Origin: DASUBN01 sp050261675
GTDB lineage: Bacteria > Pseudomonadota > Gammaproteobacteria > Natronospirales > REEB76
Length of the DNA: 64,000 nt
Direction of reading: 5' to 3'
Assembly (NCBI GenBank): GCA_050261675.1
Contig: JBLNDO010000023.1
Span: 106,531-170,530, forward strand
Positions 17,597 through 25,751 of this stretch are shown here, one piece after another (the stretch's first letter is position 1; each line of letters begins with the position of its first letter). The position numbers and the translations under genes were made by a program. Under the pieces are notes generated by a model, which worked only from the letters and a program-made list of their open reading frames with translations, ran no database searches and had not been told where the DNA came from.

Positions 17597-18596
17597 TCGC
17601 CTGCTCCAAGGCGTTGTGGAACGCCTGGCCGATATGGTCGAGTTCTTCCGGTACCTGCGGCACATCGGTGATGAAGGTGCGATAGCCGTGAGCGATGTAG
17701 CCGGCGAGTTCTTCACCCACTTCCCGGTAGCTGCCCACGAGGTATGGGCACATGGTCTTGTAGTTCTCGAAGGGGACCAGCCAGTAAGGCGTCTCGCCCT
17801 TGTAGGCCGCGAGCCCCGAAAGCTGCTTGTGCCACACCGAATCGGTAACCCGCATGGCGAGCTGGTGGGCCAATTGCCCCTGGCGGTCTTCAGGGAACCG
17901 TGCGTGCGCCGCCTCCCAGGCTGCGTCGCTCCGTTCACGGCTGATGATGCCGATGCGTATGCCGGATTCGATTCCGCCATCCGCTTGTCCGGCGTAATCC
18001 TGGACGGGCTTGGGGTATTCGATGGCGGTGGCGCCCAATTCCCGCGCAGCGGCCATGCCCGCCTCCGAAGAGCCTGACATGAATACGCCGGGAAAGAGAT
18101 CCGGCGGGCAGGCCGGTGCGAGCTTAAGGTTCTCGATCCGGTAGAACTCCCCTTTCAGACTGACGGGGCCCGCACCGCTCAACAGCTGCTTGATGATGTT
18201 GGTGTATTCCATCAGCCTCGCATAGCGCCGGTCATGGGCAGTCTCGTCTCCGAGCGCGGTCAGGTCGTTCTTGAATCCTCCCGCGACCATGTTCAGATAC
18301 ACACGACGGCCGCGCAGGTTGGCGATGGATGCAATGGTCTTGGCCACCGTGTAAGGGTGTGCATAAACCGGCTGCACGGCCACCAGCGGGCACAACGATG
18401 CGGTGTGTTCAATGATGAAGTTTGCGATCAGCCAAGGGTCGTACTGGAGGTTGTCGGAGTAAACCAATATCCCGCGGCAGCCGGCACGCTCGCTCCACTG
18501 CGCTACCTCGATCACCCGACGCACGTAACCTGCGTCGGCGCCCGCAGGAGCGGGCGGACAGGTGGAAAACAGTTCGATGTCATGCGCGTTTTGCAT
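17577..18596 (-). CDS. Luciferase-like (SsuD-type) FMN-dependent monooxygenase
   Basis: A 339-residue TIM-barrel flavin oxidoreductase of the LLM class. It resembles alkanesulfonate monooxygenase SsuD: AHPYTVAKTIASIANLRGRR, YLNMVAGGFKNDLTALGD, HDRRYARLMEYTNIIKQLL, FMSGSSEAGMAAARELGA and GIRIGIISRERSDAAWEAA all match its characteristic blocks. It overlaps the GT4 gene by 17 nt and the adenylation gene by 20 nt. No sulfonate-transport genes are nearby, so sulfonate metabolism is unlikely. LLM enzymes in natural-product pathways oxidise carrier-bound acyl groups (BtrO hydroxylates the BtrI-bound side chain in butirosin synthesis). A similar action on the carrier-bound amino acid here is inference. 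Confidence 0.85.
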   Translation of the reverse strand: MQNAHDIELFSTCPPAPAGADAGYVRRVIEVAQWSERAGCRGILVYSDNLQYDPWLIANFIIEHTASLCPLVAVQPVYAHPYTVAKTIASIANLRGRRVYLNMVAGGFKNDLTALGDETAHDRRYARLMEYTNIIKQLLSGAGPVSLKGEFYRIENLKLAPACPPDLFPGVFMSGSSEAGMAAARELGATAIEYPKPVQDYAGQADGGIESGIRIGIISRERSDAAWEAAHARFPEDRQGQLAHQLAMRVTDSVWHKQLSGLAAYKGETPYWLVPFENYKTMCPYLVGSYREVGEELAGYIAHGYRTFITDVPQVPEELDHIGQAFHNALEQANGATPA

Positions 18597-19869
18597 GGGT
18601 TCCGTTACCTCCCTGCGTCTTCGCGTCCAACAGTTCGAAATACAGGTCTTGTGTGCGCCCCACCACTACCTCGAAGGAGAACTCCCGGACGACGCGCTCG
18701 CGTGCCTGGGCTCCCAGCTGCGCTGCAAGCGAGGGATTCTTGAGCAACATGCAGACGGCCCCGGCGATCGCGTCGATGTCCCCGGGAGGCGCGAGGAGGC
18801 CGTGCCGGCGCGCCTCGATGACTTCCGGGGTTCCGCCCACCCGGGTGGCCACCACCGGTACGCCCGCGGCCATGGACTCCAGCAAGGTGTTCGAGACCCC
18901 TTCGCTGAATGAAGGCAGCACCGAGACAGCGGCGGCGGAAAGGATCTCTGGTATGTCCTCGCGCATGCCCGTGAAAAAAAAGCATTCACCGAGCCCGAGC
19001 GCGCTGACGCGTTCCTCCAGCTTGCGCCGGTAGATGGGGTCGACCTTGAAATCCCCGTCCCCGCGCGTATAGGCTTCGCCGACCGCCAGGAAACAGGCTT
19101 CTGGGCACTGCGCGTGTATGCGCGCGGCGGCCTCGAGGAAGGACTCGCTGCCCTTCTTGGGGTTGAGCCGCGAGAGCATGACCACAAGAGGTGCATGCAT
19201 CGGCAGGCCCAGTTCCCTCCGCAGGGCGACGCCATTGTTGCGCGCGCCGTAGCGTGCGACATCGACACCGTTGCGGATAACGGTGATCTTGTCTTCCGCG
19301 TAGCCATCCGCCACCAGCCAATCACGTATCGCGGCGGCGTTGACCACGATCCGATCTGCGAGCTTGCATATCCACCGCTGCGCCCGCAGCTGCGCAGGCC
19401 GGAGGTAAATGCCGAGATCGCGAATAGAGGCAATGACACAGGGCACGCCTGCGAGCTTGGCGGCAGGTATGCTGAAGACGTTGCCGTAGAAATTGTAGCT
19501 GTGCATGATCTGTATGCGGTCACGGCGCAACGCCTTCATGAACAGCCGCTGTTGGCGGAATGCGTTGAACTCGTAGAAACTGCGCAATGGATACTCGGCC
19601 ACCGCCACGCCCTGCCCTTGCTCGACTTCCGCGATCAGCTCCCCCCACCGGCTGAGGCACCCGTAACTCAGATCGAATCTCGAACGGTCGATGCGCCGGG
19701 TGAGGTTGACCACCTGCTTCTCGGTCCCGCCGATGCCGAACAGCGTCAGGAACTTGAGAAGGCGGATGCGTTCGGCGGGAGAGGACGGCGGCATCCTCGC
19801 TCCGGCTTCGGGTAATACCGCCGGGATGACGGGCATCCTGGGCCGCCGGGTGGTCGAGGCGCCGTTCAT
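18580..19869 (-). CDS. Glycosyltransferase family 4
   Basis: A 429-residue GT4 enzyme. It has the acceptor-side motif FGIGGTEKQVVNLTR near 45, IMHSYNFYGNVFSIPAAKLAG near 120, the hinge VIRNGVDVARY near 200, and the donor EX7E region SFSEGVSNTLLESMAAGVPVV near 325. The first roughly 30 residues are Pro/Ala-rich and may be partly untranslated leader. The start overlaps the polymerase stop (ATGA). It should add a sugar to the lipid-linked repeat; specificity is not readable. Confidence 0.9.
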   Translation of the reverse strand: MNGASTTRRPRMPVIPAVLPEAGARMPPSSPAERIRLLKFLTLFGIGGTEKQVVNLTRRIDRSRFDLSYGCLSRWGELIAEVEQGQGVAVAEYPLRSFYEFNAFRQQRLFMKALRRDRIQIMHSYNFYGNVFSIPAAKLAGVPCVIASIRDLGIYLRPAQLRAQRWICKLADRIVVNAAAIRDWLVADGYAEDKITVIRNGVDVARYGARNNGVALRRELGLPMHAPLVVMLSRLNPKKGSESFLEAAARIHAQCPEACFLAVGEAYTRGDGDFKVDPIYRRKLEERVSALGLGECFFFTGMREDIPEILSAAAVSVLPSFSEGVSNTLLESMAAGVPVVATRVGGTPEVIEARRHGLLAPPGDIDAIAGAVCMLLKNPSLAAQLGAQARERVVREFSFEVVVGRTQDLYFELLDAKTQGGNGTHAKRA

Positions 19870-21197
19870 GCCGCGGCAGGCCGGGAGGCATCGCCGGACG
19901 GCGCGATGGATGCGTGCGACACGGCGATATTCCGGGCCGCTATGGCGAGACCCGCGATGTAATAGAAATAGAACTGATAGGCATCCGGATAGAAAAAAGC
20001 CGCTACCACGAACCCCGCGAGGCTCACTCCCAGGCCCTGGGTTAGGCAGTGGAGGTCGAAGACATCAGGGTCCGCGGCCGAGGCGCGATGCGCCTCGCCG
20101 ATCCCCCTCACGACGGTGCGCAACAGCAGGAGAAACAGCACGAGCCCGGGTAGTCCCAGGTCCGCCGCATATTCAAGATAGACGTCGTGCACTTCCGTCC
20201 AGGTTGCACCGCGTGCTTCGTTCAGTGCCAGGATGTTCATGCCCAGGCCGGCACCCGTCAGCGGGTGGCTCGCCACGAACTTCATGGCTTCGATTGAATC
20301 GCCGAGCCGGGCCTGGGCCGAGCCGGTCTCGTCGGCCTGTATGTCGGTGATGGTCCCCAGGCGATCGAGATAAGCGGATGGCAGCAGCGGCACGCACAAC
20401 AGCGCGCCGCCTATGACGACCGCCGCCAGCATGCGCTGCCGCCGCTTGACGAGGATGTAGAGGTACGCAAAGCACACCACCCCGAGAGTGAGAAAGCCGG
20501 CGCGGGAGAAGGTGGCGATGATCGCGATGGCATCCAGGCACACGGTGCCCGCCAGCAGCCAACGCAACGCCGGCCGGCGGGTGATAAATATGAGAGCCGC
20601 GGTCAGCGGCAGTATCAGGTTCAACATCAGCGCAAGATCGTTGGGGTTGCCGGTCAGCGCCACACCGTAGCCCTGGATGCGATCCAGGCCATGAGACAGC
20701 TCCTCGCTGTGGAATCCACCGGAAAAGAAACTCCGGACGGCAGAGGCGGACAGGGGGACGGCGATCAGGCTCAGGATCCAGGCCGTGGCCTTTAGCTTCG
20801 GCACACTGTCGACCGCGTTCGCCAGCAGCCAGAAAACCACCAGCGCCTTGAAATATATTTCACCGAACATCGCCAGGCTGCCGCCCGGCCAATAGGACAG
20901 CGGCACGCCCGCGAGCGCCCACGCCGCGAGACAGATCACGAGCACAGTATCAGTGGTGAACCGCAGGACCGCCTCGCGCCGGTATAACCGGGTAAACACA
21001 TAGGCCGCGCCTGCGAGCCCGGCGCTCAGAAACGCGAGATGCAGTGGCTCCAGTGCCGGGATGAAATACTGGGGCGCGAGCAACAGTACGATGGTGAACG
21101 CCATCAGCGCCCAGAATGGCAGCGCGCCGCCCAGGCCCGTCCGCGGCGCGACAGGTGTGGACGCTCGCCACCAGGCGGTTTCGGTTCCGACGGACAT
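19866..21197 (-). CDS. O-antigen ligase/Wzy-type EPS polymerase
   Basis: A 443-residue, highly hydrophobic protein with about 10-12 membrane segments. A large periplasmic loop carries the Wzy_C-like region: RLGDSIEAMKFVASHPLTGA, then GLGMNILALNE and WTEVHDVYLEYAADLGLPGL, the conserved R..G..H..P..G.G...HN-like pattern in variant form. It begins MSVGTETAWWRA, 28 nt after the dehydrogenase stop. In a locus with Wzx and a chain-length regulator it should join repeat units at the periplasmic face. Ligase and polymerase cannot be told apart by sequence, but the context favours polymerase. Confidence 0.85.
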   Translation of the reverse strand: MSVGTETAWWRASTPVAPRTGLGGALPFWALMAFTIVLLLAPQYFIPALEPLHLAFLSAGLAGAAYVFTRLYRREAVLRFTTDTVLVICLAAWALAGVPLSYWPGGSLAMFGEIYFKALVVFWLLANAVDSVPKLKATAWILSLIAVPLSASAVRSFFSGGFHSEELSHGLDRIQGYGVALTGNPNDLALMLNLILPLTAALIFITRRPALRWLLAGTVCLDAIAIIATFSRAGFLTLGVVCFAYLYILVKRRQRMLAAVVIGGALLCVPLLPSAYLDRLGTITDIQADETGSAQARLGDSIEAMKFVASHPLTGAGLGMNILALNEARGATWTEVHDVYLEYAADLGLPGLVLFLLLLRTVVRGIGEAHRASAADPDVFDLHCLTQGLGVSLAGFVVAAFFYPDAYQFYFYYIAGLAIAARNIAVSHASIAPSGDASRPAAA

Positions 21198-21225
21198 CAG
21201 CGGTACTCCTAGTTGCGCTCACGGA

Positions 21226-22536
21226 TCACAGGCGTATGACCTCCGCCTTGGTCTCGTGGATGCCCCAGGTGGCGTTGCGCGTGTCGACCACCAGGGACGC
21301 GGCATCGGCGATGTGGCGGTAATCGAACTCCCGATGGTCGGTCAGGATCAGGACGCAGTCGGAAGACCTGATGCGCTCGTCATCGGCGGCCACGGCCGTA
21401 AGCCGCGTCCCATTGAACGCCACGGTGGGGACATGCGGATCCGCGTAGCTGACATCGGCGCCTTTCTGGCGCAACTGGTCTATCACTTCAAGCGCGGGGG
21501 ATTCGCGCACATCGCCGACCCCAGGCTTGTACGCCACTCCGAGCGCCAGAACCTTCGCCCCGTTGATGGAGCGCTGCCGCTGGTTCAGGGCGTCCGTGAT
21601 CATCTGCACCACCCGCGCGGGCATCGACTGGTTGATCTCCTCTGCCAGATGGATGAACCGCGCGTCGTAGCCGTTGAGTCGCATCTTCCAGGCAAGATAG
21701 GCCGAATCGATGCCGATACAGTGCCCGCCCACCCCCGGTCCCGGATGGAACGGCATGAAGCCAAAGGGCTTGGTGGCGGCAGCGTCGATGACCTCGCGGG
21801 TGTTGACCCCGAGGCGGCGGCACATGAGGGCCAGTTCGTTGGCAAGCGCGATGTTCACGTTGCGGAACACGTTCTCGTAGAGCTTGGCCATTTCCGCCAC
21901 GCGCGGGCTCGACACTTCGAGGACTTTCGGCACGATTTTCGAATATAGAAGCGCCGCAATTCGCGAGCATTCCCGGGTAACGCCGCCGACGACTTTGGGA
22001 ATGTCGCGCACCTTGAATAGGGGATTCGCGGGGTCGATACGCTCCGGCGAGAACGCCAGGAAGAAATCGACACCCGCCTCGCCGCCGTTTCCGGAATACA
22101 TCGGCAGCAGTATTTCCTCCGTGGTACCCGGATAGGTAGTGGACTCCAGCACTACCAGCTGTCCCGGATGCAGGCGCTGGCTCACTTCAGACGCAGCAGC
22201 CATCACGTAAGAGATGTCCGGATCCTTGGTCTTGCGTAGCGGGGTCGGCACGCAGATGATCGCCACATCGGCCCGAGACAACACCTCGAAATCGGTGGTC
22301 GCCGCATAGCGGCCAGCGTCCCGCATGCCTTTCAAGTCCGCGTCTGCAACGTCGTCGATTGGGGAGCAGCCTCGGTTCAGATCTGCGACCTTTTCGTGGC
22401 TCGTGTCGAGTCCCGTAACCTTGAAACCGCTTCGCGCGAACTCCATCGCGAGCGGCAGGCCAACGTAACCCTGGCCGATGACGACGATATGGGCGGCGCG
22501 CTTCTCTATGCGCTCAGACAAGGCTTGTGCGTTCAT
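21226..22536 (-). CDS. UDP-N-acetylglucosamine 6-dehydrogenase (WbpA/TviB-like)
   Basis: A 436-residue nucleotide-sugar dehydrogenase. It has the NAD-binding loop IGQGYVGLPLA near 20, LESTTYPGTTEE near 140, FSPERIDP near 170, the catalytic Cys in GPGVGGHCIGID near 270, and the C-terminal UDP-binding domain with GVAYKPGVGDVRESPALEV near 335. The ATG at 22536 is preferred over the longer frame from 22629, which overlaps the YvcK-like gene. Length and motif wording match the WbpA/TviB branch, which makes UDP-GlcNAc-uronic acid with two NAD+ per sugar. It would supply the uronic acid for the polymer, the likely substrate of the amidotransferases and the bond target of the heparinase-like lyase. 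The exact substrate is inferred. Confidence 0.88.
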   Translation of the reverse strand: MNAQALSERIEKRAAHIVVIGQGYVGLPLAMEFARSGFKVTGLDTSHEKVADLNRGCSPIDDVADADLKGMRDAGRYAATTDFEVLSRADVAIICVPTPLRKTKDPDISYVMAAASEVSQRLHPGQLVVLESTTYPGTTEEILLPMYSGNGGEAGVDFFLAFSPERIDPANPLFKVRDIPKVVGGVTRECSRIAALLYSKIVPKVLEVSSPRVAEMAKLYENVFRNVNIALANELALMCRRLGVNTREVIDAAATKPFGFMPFHPGPGVGGHCIGIDSAYLAWKMRLNGYDARFIHLAEEINQSMPARVVQMITDALNQRQRSINGAKVLALGVAYKPGVGDVRESPALEVIDQLRQKGADVSYADPHVPTVAFNGTRLTAVAADDERIRSSDCVLILTDHREFDYRHIADAASLVVDTRNATWGIHETKAEVIRL

Positions 22537-22547
22537 TTCGGTGGTCC

Positions 22548-23585
22548 TTATGCCGCCAGGTTCAGCAGTGCCCTGGCAAGTTTGATGGGATGGTGGCGCG
22601 CCTTGCTTGCATCGCCGAGAAGATCGCATCCCACGACGCGATAACCCAGTGATTCGATCCGCACGACGTCAGCAGCGATGGGTGCGGCGCCCCGTGCGGC
22701 ATAGCGCCGCACATGCTCCGTCGACAAGGCCGTGTTGTTGAGCAATACGTCATGGATAGGCAATTCGGGCGCGTGCTCGCGCAAGGCGATGAGCATGTCC
22801 GAAGCGCTATAGCCGTCGGTCTCGCCCGGTTCCGTCATGAGGTTCATCACCACGACCACCCGTGCGCCCGAAGCGGCGATGGCGCGGGCCATGCCCTGCA
22901 CCAGCAGCACCGGTATGAGACTGGTATAGAGGCTACCCGGCCCAATCACGACGAGATTCGAGGCGGCGATCGCTTCCAATACCTGCGGCAGCGCCCGCGT
23001 GCCAGGCGGCAACAACGAAATACGCTGGATGCGGCGCCGCGCGGCGGCGATGCGGGACTCACCCTTGCGGCGGCTCCCGTCCACGTATTCCGCCTCCAGC
23101 TCTACATCGTCCGCTGTTGCCGGCAACACTTGGCCACGGACTGCGAGCAGCCGCGCAGCGCGCTCGATGCCGCGGTTGAAGTCCTTTTCCAGGAGGGTGA
23201 GCGCGGTGAGCATGAGGTTGCCCAGGCTGTGTCCGCCGACCGTTCCGTCGAAGCGAAAATCAAACAGCGCCCGAAGCGTGGGGTCTGCGTCGGACAATGC
23301 CAGCAGGCAGTTGCGGATGTCGCCCGGTGCGAGCATGTTGAATTGACGCCGCAGGTCGCCGGAACTGCCGCCGTCGTCGGCGACCGTGACTACGGCGGTG
23401 AGCCGCCCGTCCTTCACCCCGTTCGGCCCCTCCTCGGGGAAATGCAAGGCGCGCATCCCCTGCAGCAGAACCGCAAGCCCCGTGCCGCCGCCGAGCGCGA
23501 TGATCCGCGCCGTCGGCAAAGGTGCCTCGACACCCGGCTGCGTGACATCGGGCCTTGTCGAATGTCCAAGCGCTGTTTCAAGCAT
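22548..23585 (-). CDS. YvcK/GlmR (CofD-like) family protein
   Basis: A 345-residue protein with the YvcK hallmarks: GGGTGLAVLLQGMR (32-45), TVADDGGSSGDLRRQF (67-82), PGDIRNCLLALSD (87-99), IGPGSLYTSLIPVLLVQGMA and MNLMTEPGETDGYS. ATG 23585 is taken as start; the frame extends to a TTG at 23618. In Bacillus YvcK/GlmR binds UDP-GlcNAc and adjusts GlmS-dependent precursor flux. Finding it directly upstream of a UDP-GlcNAc dehydrogenase suggests sensing of the UDP-GlcNAc pool for EPS synthesis. It is usually a stand-alone housekeeping gene, so its place in an EPS operon is notable. A role as a 2-phospho-L-lactate transferase is unlikely because no F420 genes are seen. Confidence 0.85.
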   Translation of the reverse strand: MLETALGHSTRPDVTQPGVEAPLPTARIIALGGGTGLAVLLQGMRALHFPEEGPNGVKDGRLTAVVTVADDGGSSGDLRRQFNMLAPGDIRNCLLALSDADPTLRALFDFRFDGTVGGHSLGNLMLTALTLLEKDFNRGIERAARLLAVRGQVLPATADDVELEAEYVDGSRRKGESRIAAARRRIQRISLLPPGTRALPQVLEAIAASNLVVIGPGSLYTSLIPVLLVQGMARAIAASGARVVVVMNLMTEPGETDGYSASDMLIALREHAPELPIHDVLLNNTALSTEHVRRYAARGAAPIAADVVRIESLGYRVVGCDLLGDASKARHHPIKLARALLNLAA

Positions 23586-23633
23586 CGTCAACCGCCCGCT
23601 GCCCGGATTTACATGCAAATACGCGTCCCGTTT

Positions 23634-24797
23634 TCAGGGAGCATGACTGAGATTGCGTGAAGCGAGGTCGGCGCCGCGACGCGAGGCAGGCCGGCGGTGC
23701 TTGGATTGCAGCGCTTGTGCGAGGCCCGGTAACACGGGCGCGGGTTCGGGCGCTGCGGCCTCGAGTTCCGGCCCCGGCGTCGGCAGAGGGACTCGTGCGG
23801 GGTGGTGGGGTCCCAGAAAAACGACCTTGACCGTCTCGAGGAATATGCGCAGATCCAGCAAGGGCGAATAGTGCTTGATGTAATACAAGTCGTAACGCAG
23901 TTTTTCCATCTCTTCATCCAAGCCGTTGGCGTACTTGTAACGCACCTGCGCCCACCCGGTGATGCCAGGGCGGATCGAAGAGCGCAACGAGTAATACGGG
24001 ATCTGTTCGCCGCACTGCGGCGTATTCCGCGATACCAGGATGAAGAGCTCGCGATTGCTCACCGGGTGTGGACGCGGACCCACGAGGTTCATGTCGCCGC
24101 GTATGACGTTGACGAACTGTGGCAATTCATCCAGCCTGAACTTCCGTATCCAGCGGCCGACGCGCGTGATCCGGTCAGCGTTGTCTTCGACCCATTCGCT
24201 GTGGGGGCGGGTCGTTTCACGCATGCTGCGGAACTTGAGGAGCTTGAAGCGCCGTCCGCCCAGGCCGACCCTGTCCTGCACGAACAGCACGGAGCCGCGA
24301 GATTCGATCCGTATGAGCGCCGCGATGAGCCCCATGGCCGGCAGGCACAGGACGAACCCCAGGCAGGCGAACAGGACACTGGTCATACGGGCGAACAGCA
24401 AGGCCGCCCGCGCCGGGCGGAACTCGCTCGAGAAAAGCACCGTCCCCGCGGGCAGGGACTCGATGGCAAGCTTGCCCGTGAGCCTTTCGTAGGCTTCGAC
24501 GCCGCTTTCCACCACCAACTTGCTGTCGGCCTGGCTCTCCACCAACAGGTCCGCGGGCAGGTTCCCGTGCTGCTCATCGGGGGCCACGACGATCCGCTCC
24601 GGAGACCAGTCCGCGAGGATGCATTGCAGGTCCTCCACCGTTCCGAGGTGCGGGCACGCGAAGCCGCCGAGGTCTGCGTCCTTCGCCTCGCTGATGACGC
24701 CCAAGACCTGGTAGCGGCCCGGACCGCGGCGCAGGCATTCTGCCGCTATTTCACGGGCCAACATGCCGGTGCCTAGAATGATCACGCGTTCGGTCAT
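23634..24797 (-). CDS. Undecaprenyl-phosphate sugar-1-phosphate transferase (initiating enzyme)
   Basis: A 387-residue enzyme. Residues 1-130 form a Rossmann-like nucleotide-binding domain (VIILGTGMLAREIAAECLRR). One hydrophobic segment (MTSVLFACLGFVLCLPAMG) follows, then the catalytic PHPT domain with FVQDRVGLGGRRFKLLKFRS, RKFRLDELPQFVNVIRGDM, LVGPRPHP and RPGITGWAQVRY. It should start the repeat by putting a sugar-phosphate on undecaprenyl phosphate. Two oddities: the usual 4-5 membrane helices before the Rossmann domain are absent, and about 55 extra Pro/Ala/Arg-rich residues follow the normal C-terminus (VKVVFLG). The exosortase-type EpsB/WcaJ branch is the closest match. Confidence 0.9.
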   Translation of the reverse strand: MTERVIILGTGMLAREIAAECLRRGPGRYQVLGVISEAKDADLGGFACPHLGTVEDLQCILADWSPERIVVAPDEQHGNLPADLLVESQADSKLVVESGVEAYERLTGKLAIESLPAGTVLFSSEFRPARAALLFARMTSVLFACLGFVLCLPAMGLIAALIRIESRGSVLFVQDRVGLGGRRFKLLKFRSMRETTRPHSEWVEDNADRITRVGRWIRKFRLDELPQFVNVIRGDMNLVGPRPHPVSNRELFILVSRNTPQCGEQIPYYSLRSSIRPGITGWAQVRYKYANGLDEEMEKLRYDLYYIKHYSPLLDLRIFLETVKVVFLGPHHPARVPLPTPGPELEAAAPEPAPVLPGLAQALQSKHRRPASRRGADLASRNLSHAP

Positions 24798-24814
24798 GCT
24801 CGTCTCTGACGGGG

Positions 24815-25741
24815 TCAGCGGGGTTGTTTCATCAGCGGCGGCGGGTTGCGTCGCCCATTTCGGGACGCCCCCTCGCGTGGCACGGTGTACCCGCGCCCGC
24901 GCTTCGCCGTGGGCTTGCCGTAACCGTAATAGCCGTAGTAACGGCGCGGCATCAGGTCGGAGCCGTTGAAGACGATCCCCAGAAGCTTCTCGGACCCCAT
25001 CAAGTTGAGGGCCTCTTCCAGCATGCTGCGGGGCGTTCGATGCGCGGCGACCACCATCAGGACGCCGTCCACCTGCTTCGCGATGACGCGGCTGTCGGAC
25101 ACCGGCACCGCCGGCGGCGCGTCGAGGATCACATAGTCGTAGCTTCGCTGCGCCTCTGCGAGTAACGCACCGAAACGCGGAGAGCGGAGCACTTCGTACG
25201 GGGCTGCCGGGGCGTGCGTGCCGGTGAAAACCACGCTGAGGTTGGAACCGGGTAGCTGTCTCGCAACGTGGCGCAACGACAGTGACCCGTTGAGAACGAC
25301 GTCGGTAACCCCCTTCCCGTCCGTCTTGCCGGGCCGCAGGCTGGCCTTGAGGCTGGCGGATTCGCGCCTCAGATCCACGTCCATGAGCAGCACTCCTACG
25401 CTGGTCGCCTGGGCGAGTGCCGCGGCCAGGTTGAGGGCGGTGAGCGATTTGCCGTCCCCGGCTGCGGGGCTGCAGACGGCGATGGAGAACCCCCGGCTGG
25501 GGACGCGCTTTTCTTCCAGCACGTAGCGCAGCATCCGGTACTGCTCGGCTTCGAAGCAGTCCGGGTCCGCAAGGCTTACCACGTGCCGGTCGATGCGCCT
25601 GGGCACGAGTTCGTGCTGCCCGCGCTCCACGACCGGCTTCGACCCGGCTGATTTCCCGACTGCGGGCGATCCCGCGGGGATCGACTCATTCGGTATGGTG
25701 CTGGCATTGTTTTCAGTCACGGCGAGATTCCATTGCTTCAC
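24815..25741 (-). CDS. BY-type tyrosine kinase (CpsD/Wzc cytoplasmic domain)
   Basis: A 308-residue P-loop kinase. I chose the GTG at 25741, with GAGGTGA 5 nt upstream, because it sits just inside the end of the chain-length gene; the longer frame to 25891 has a non-protein-like leader. It has Walker A SPAAGDGKS (91-99), Walker A' VGVLLMDVDLR (115-125), Walker B DYVILDAPP (about 197-205) and a C-terminal tyrosine cluster RRYYGYYGYG. It pairs with the separate Wzz-type membrane protein upstream, the split arrangement common in these EPS systems. Cycles of autophosphorylation are expected to control polymerisation and export. Confidence 0.9.
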   Translation of the reverse strand: MKQWNLAVTENNASTIPNESIPAGSPAVGKSAGSKPVVERGQHELVPRRIDRHVVSLADPDCFEAEQYRMLRYVLEEKRVPSRGFSIAVCSPAAGDGKSLTALNLAAALAQATSVGVLLMDVDLRRESASLKASLRPGKTDGKGVTDVVLNGSLSLRHVARQLPGSNLSVVFTGTHAPAAPYEVLRSPRFGALLAEAQRSYDYVILDAPPAVPVSDSRVIAKQVDGVLMVVAAHRTPRSMLEEALNLMGSEKLLGIVFNGSDLMPRRYYGYYGYGKPTAKRGRGYTVPREGASRNGRRNPPPLMKQPR

Positions 25742-25751
25742 GTCGCTCACC

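Noticed and set aside
17577..18596. Sulfonate-utilisation role (ssuD) for the LLM enzyme
   Set aside because: Similarity to SsuD is clear, but no ssuABCE-type genes are nearby and the gene is overlapped by the adenylation gene of the EPS operon.
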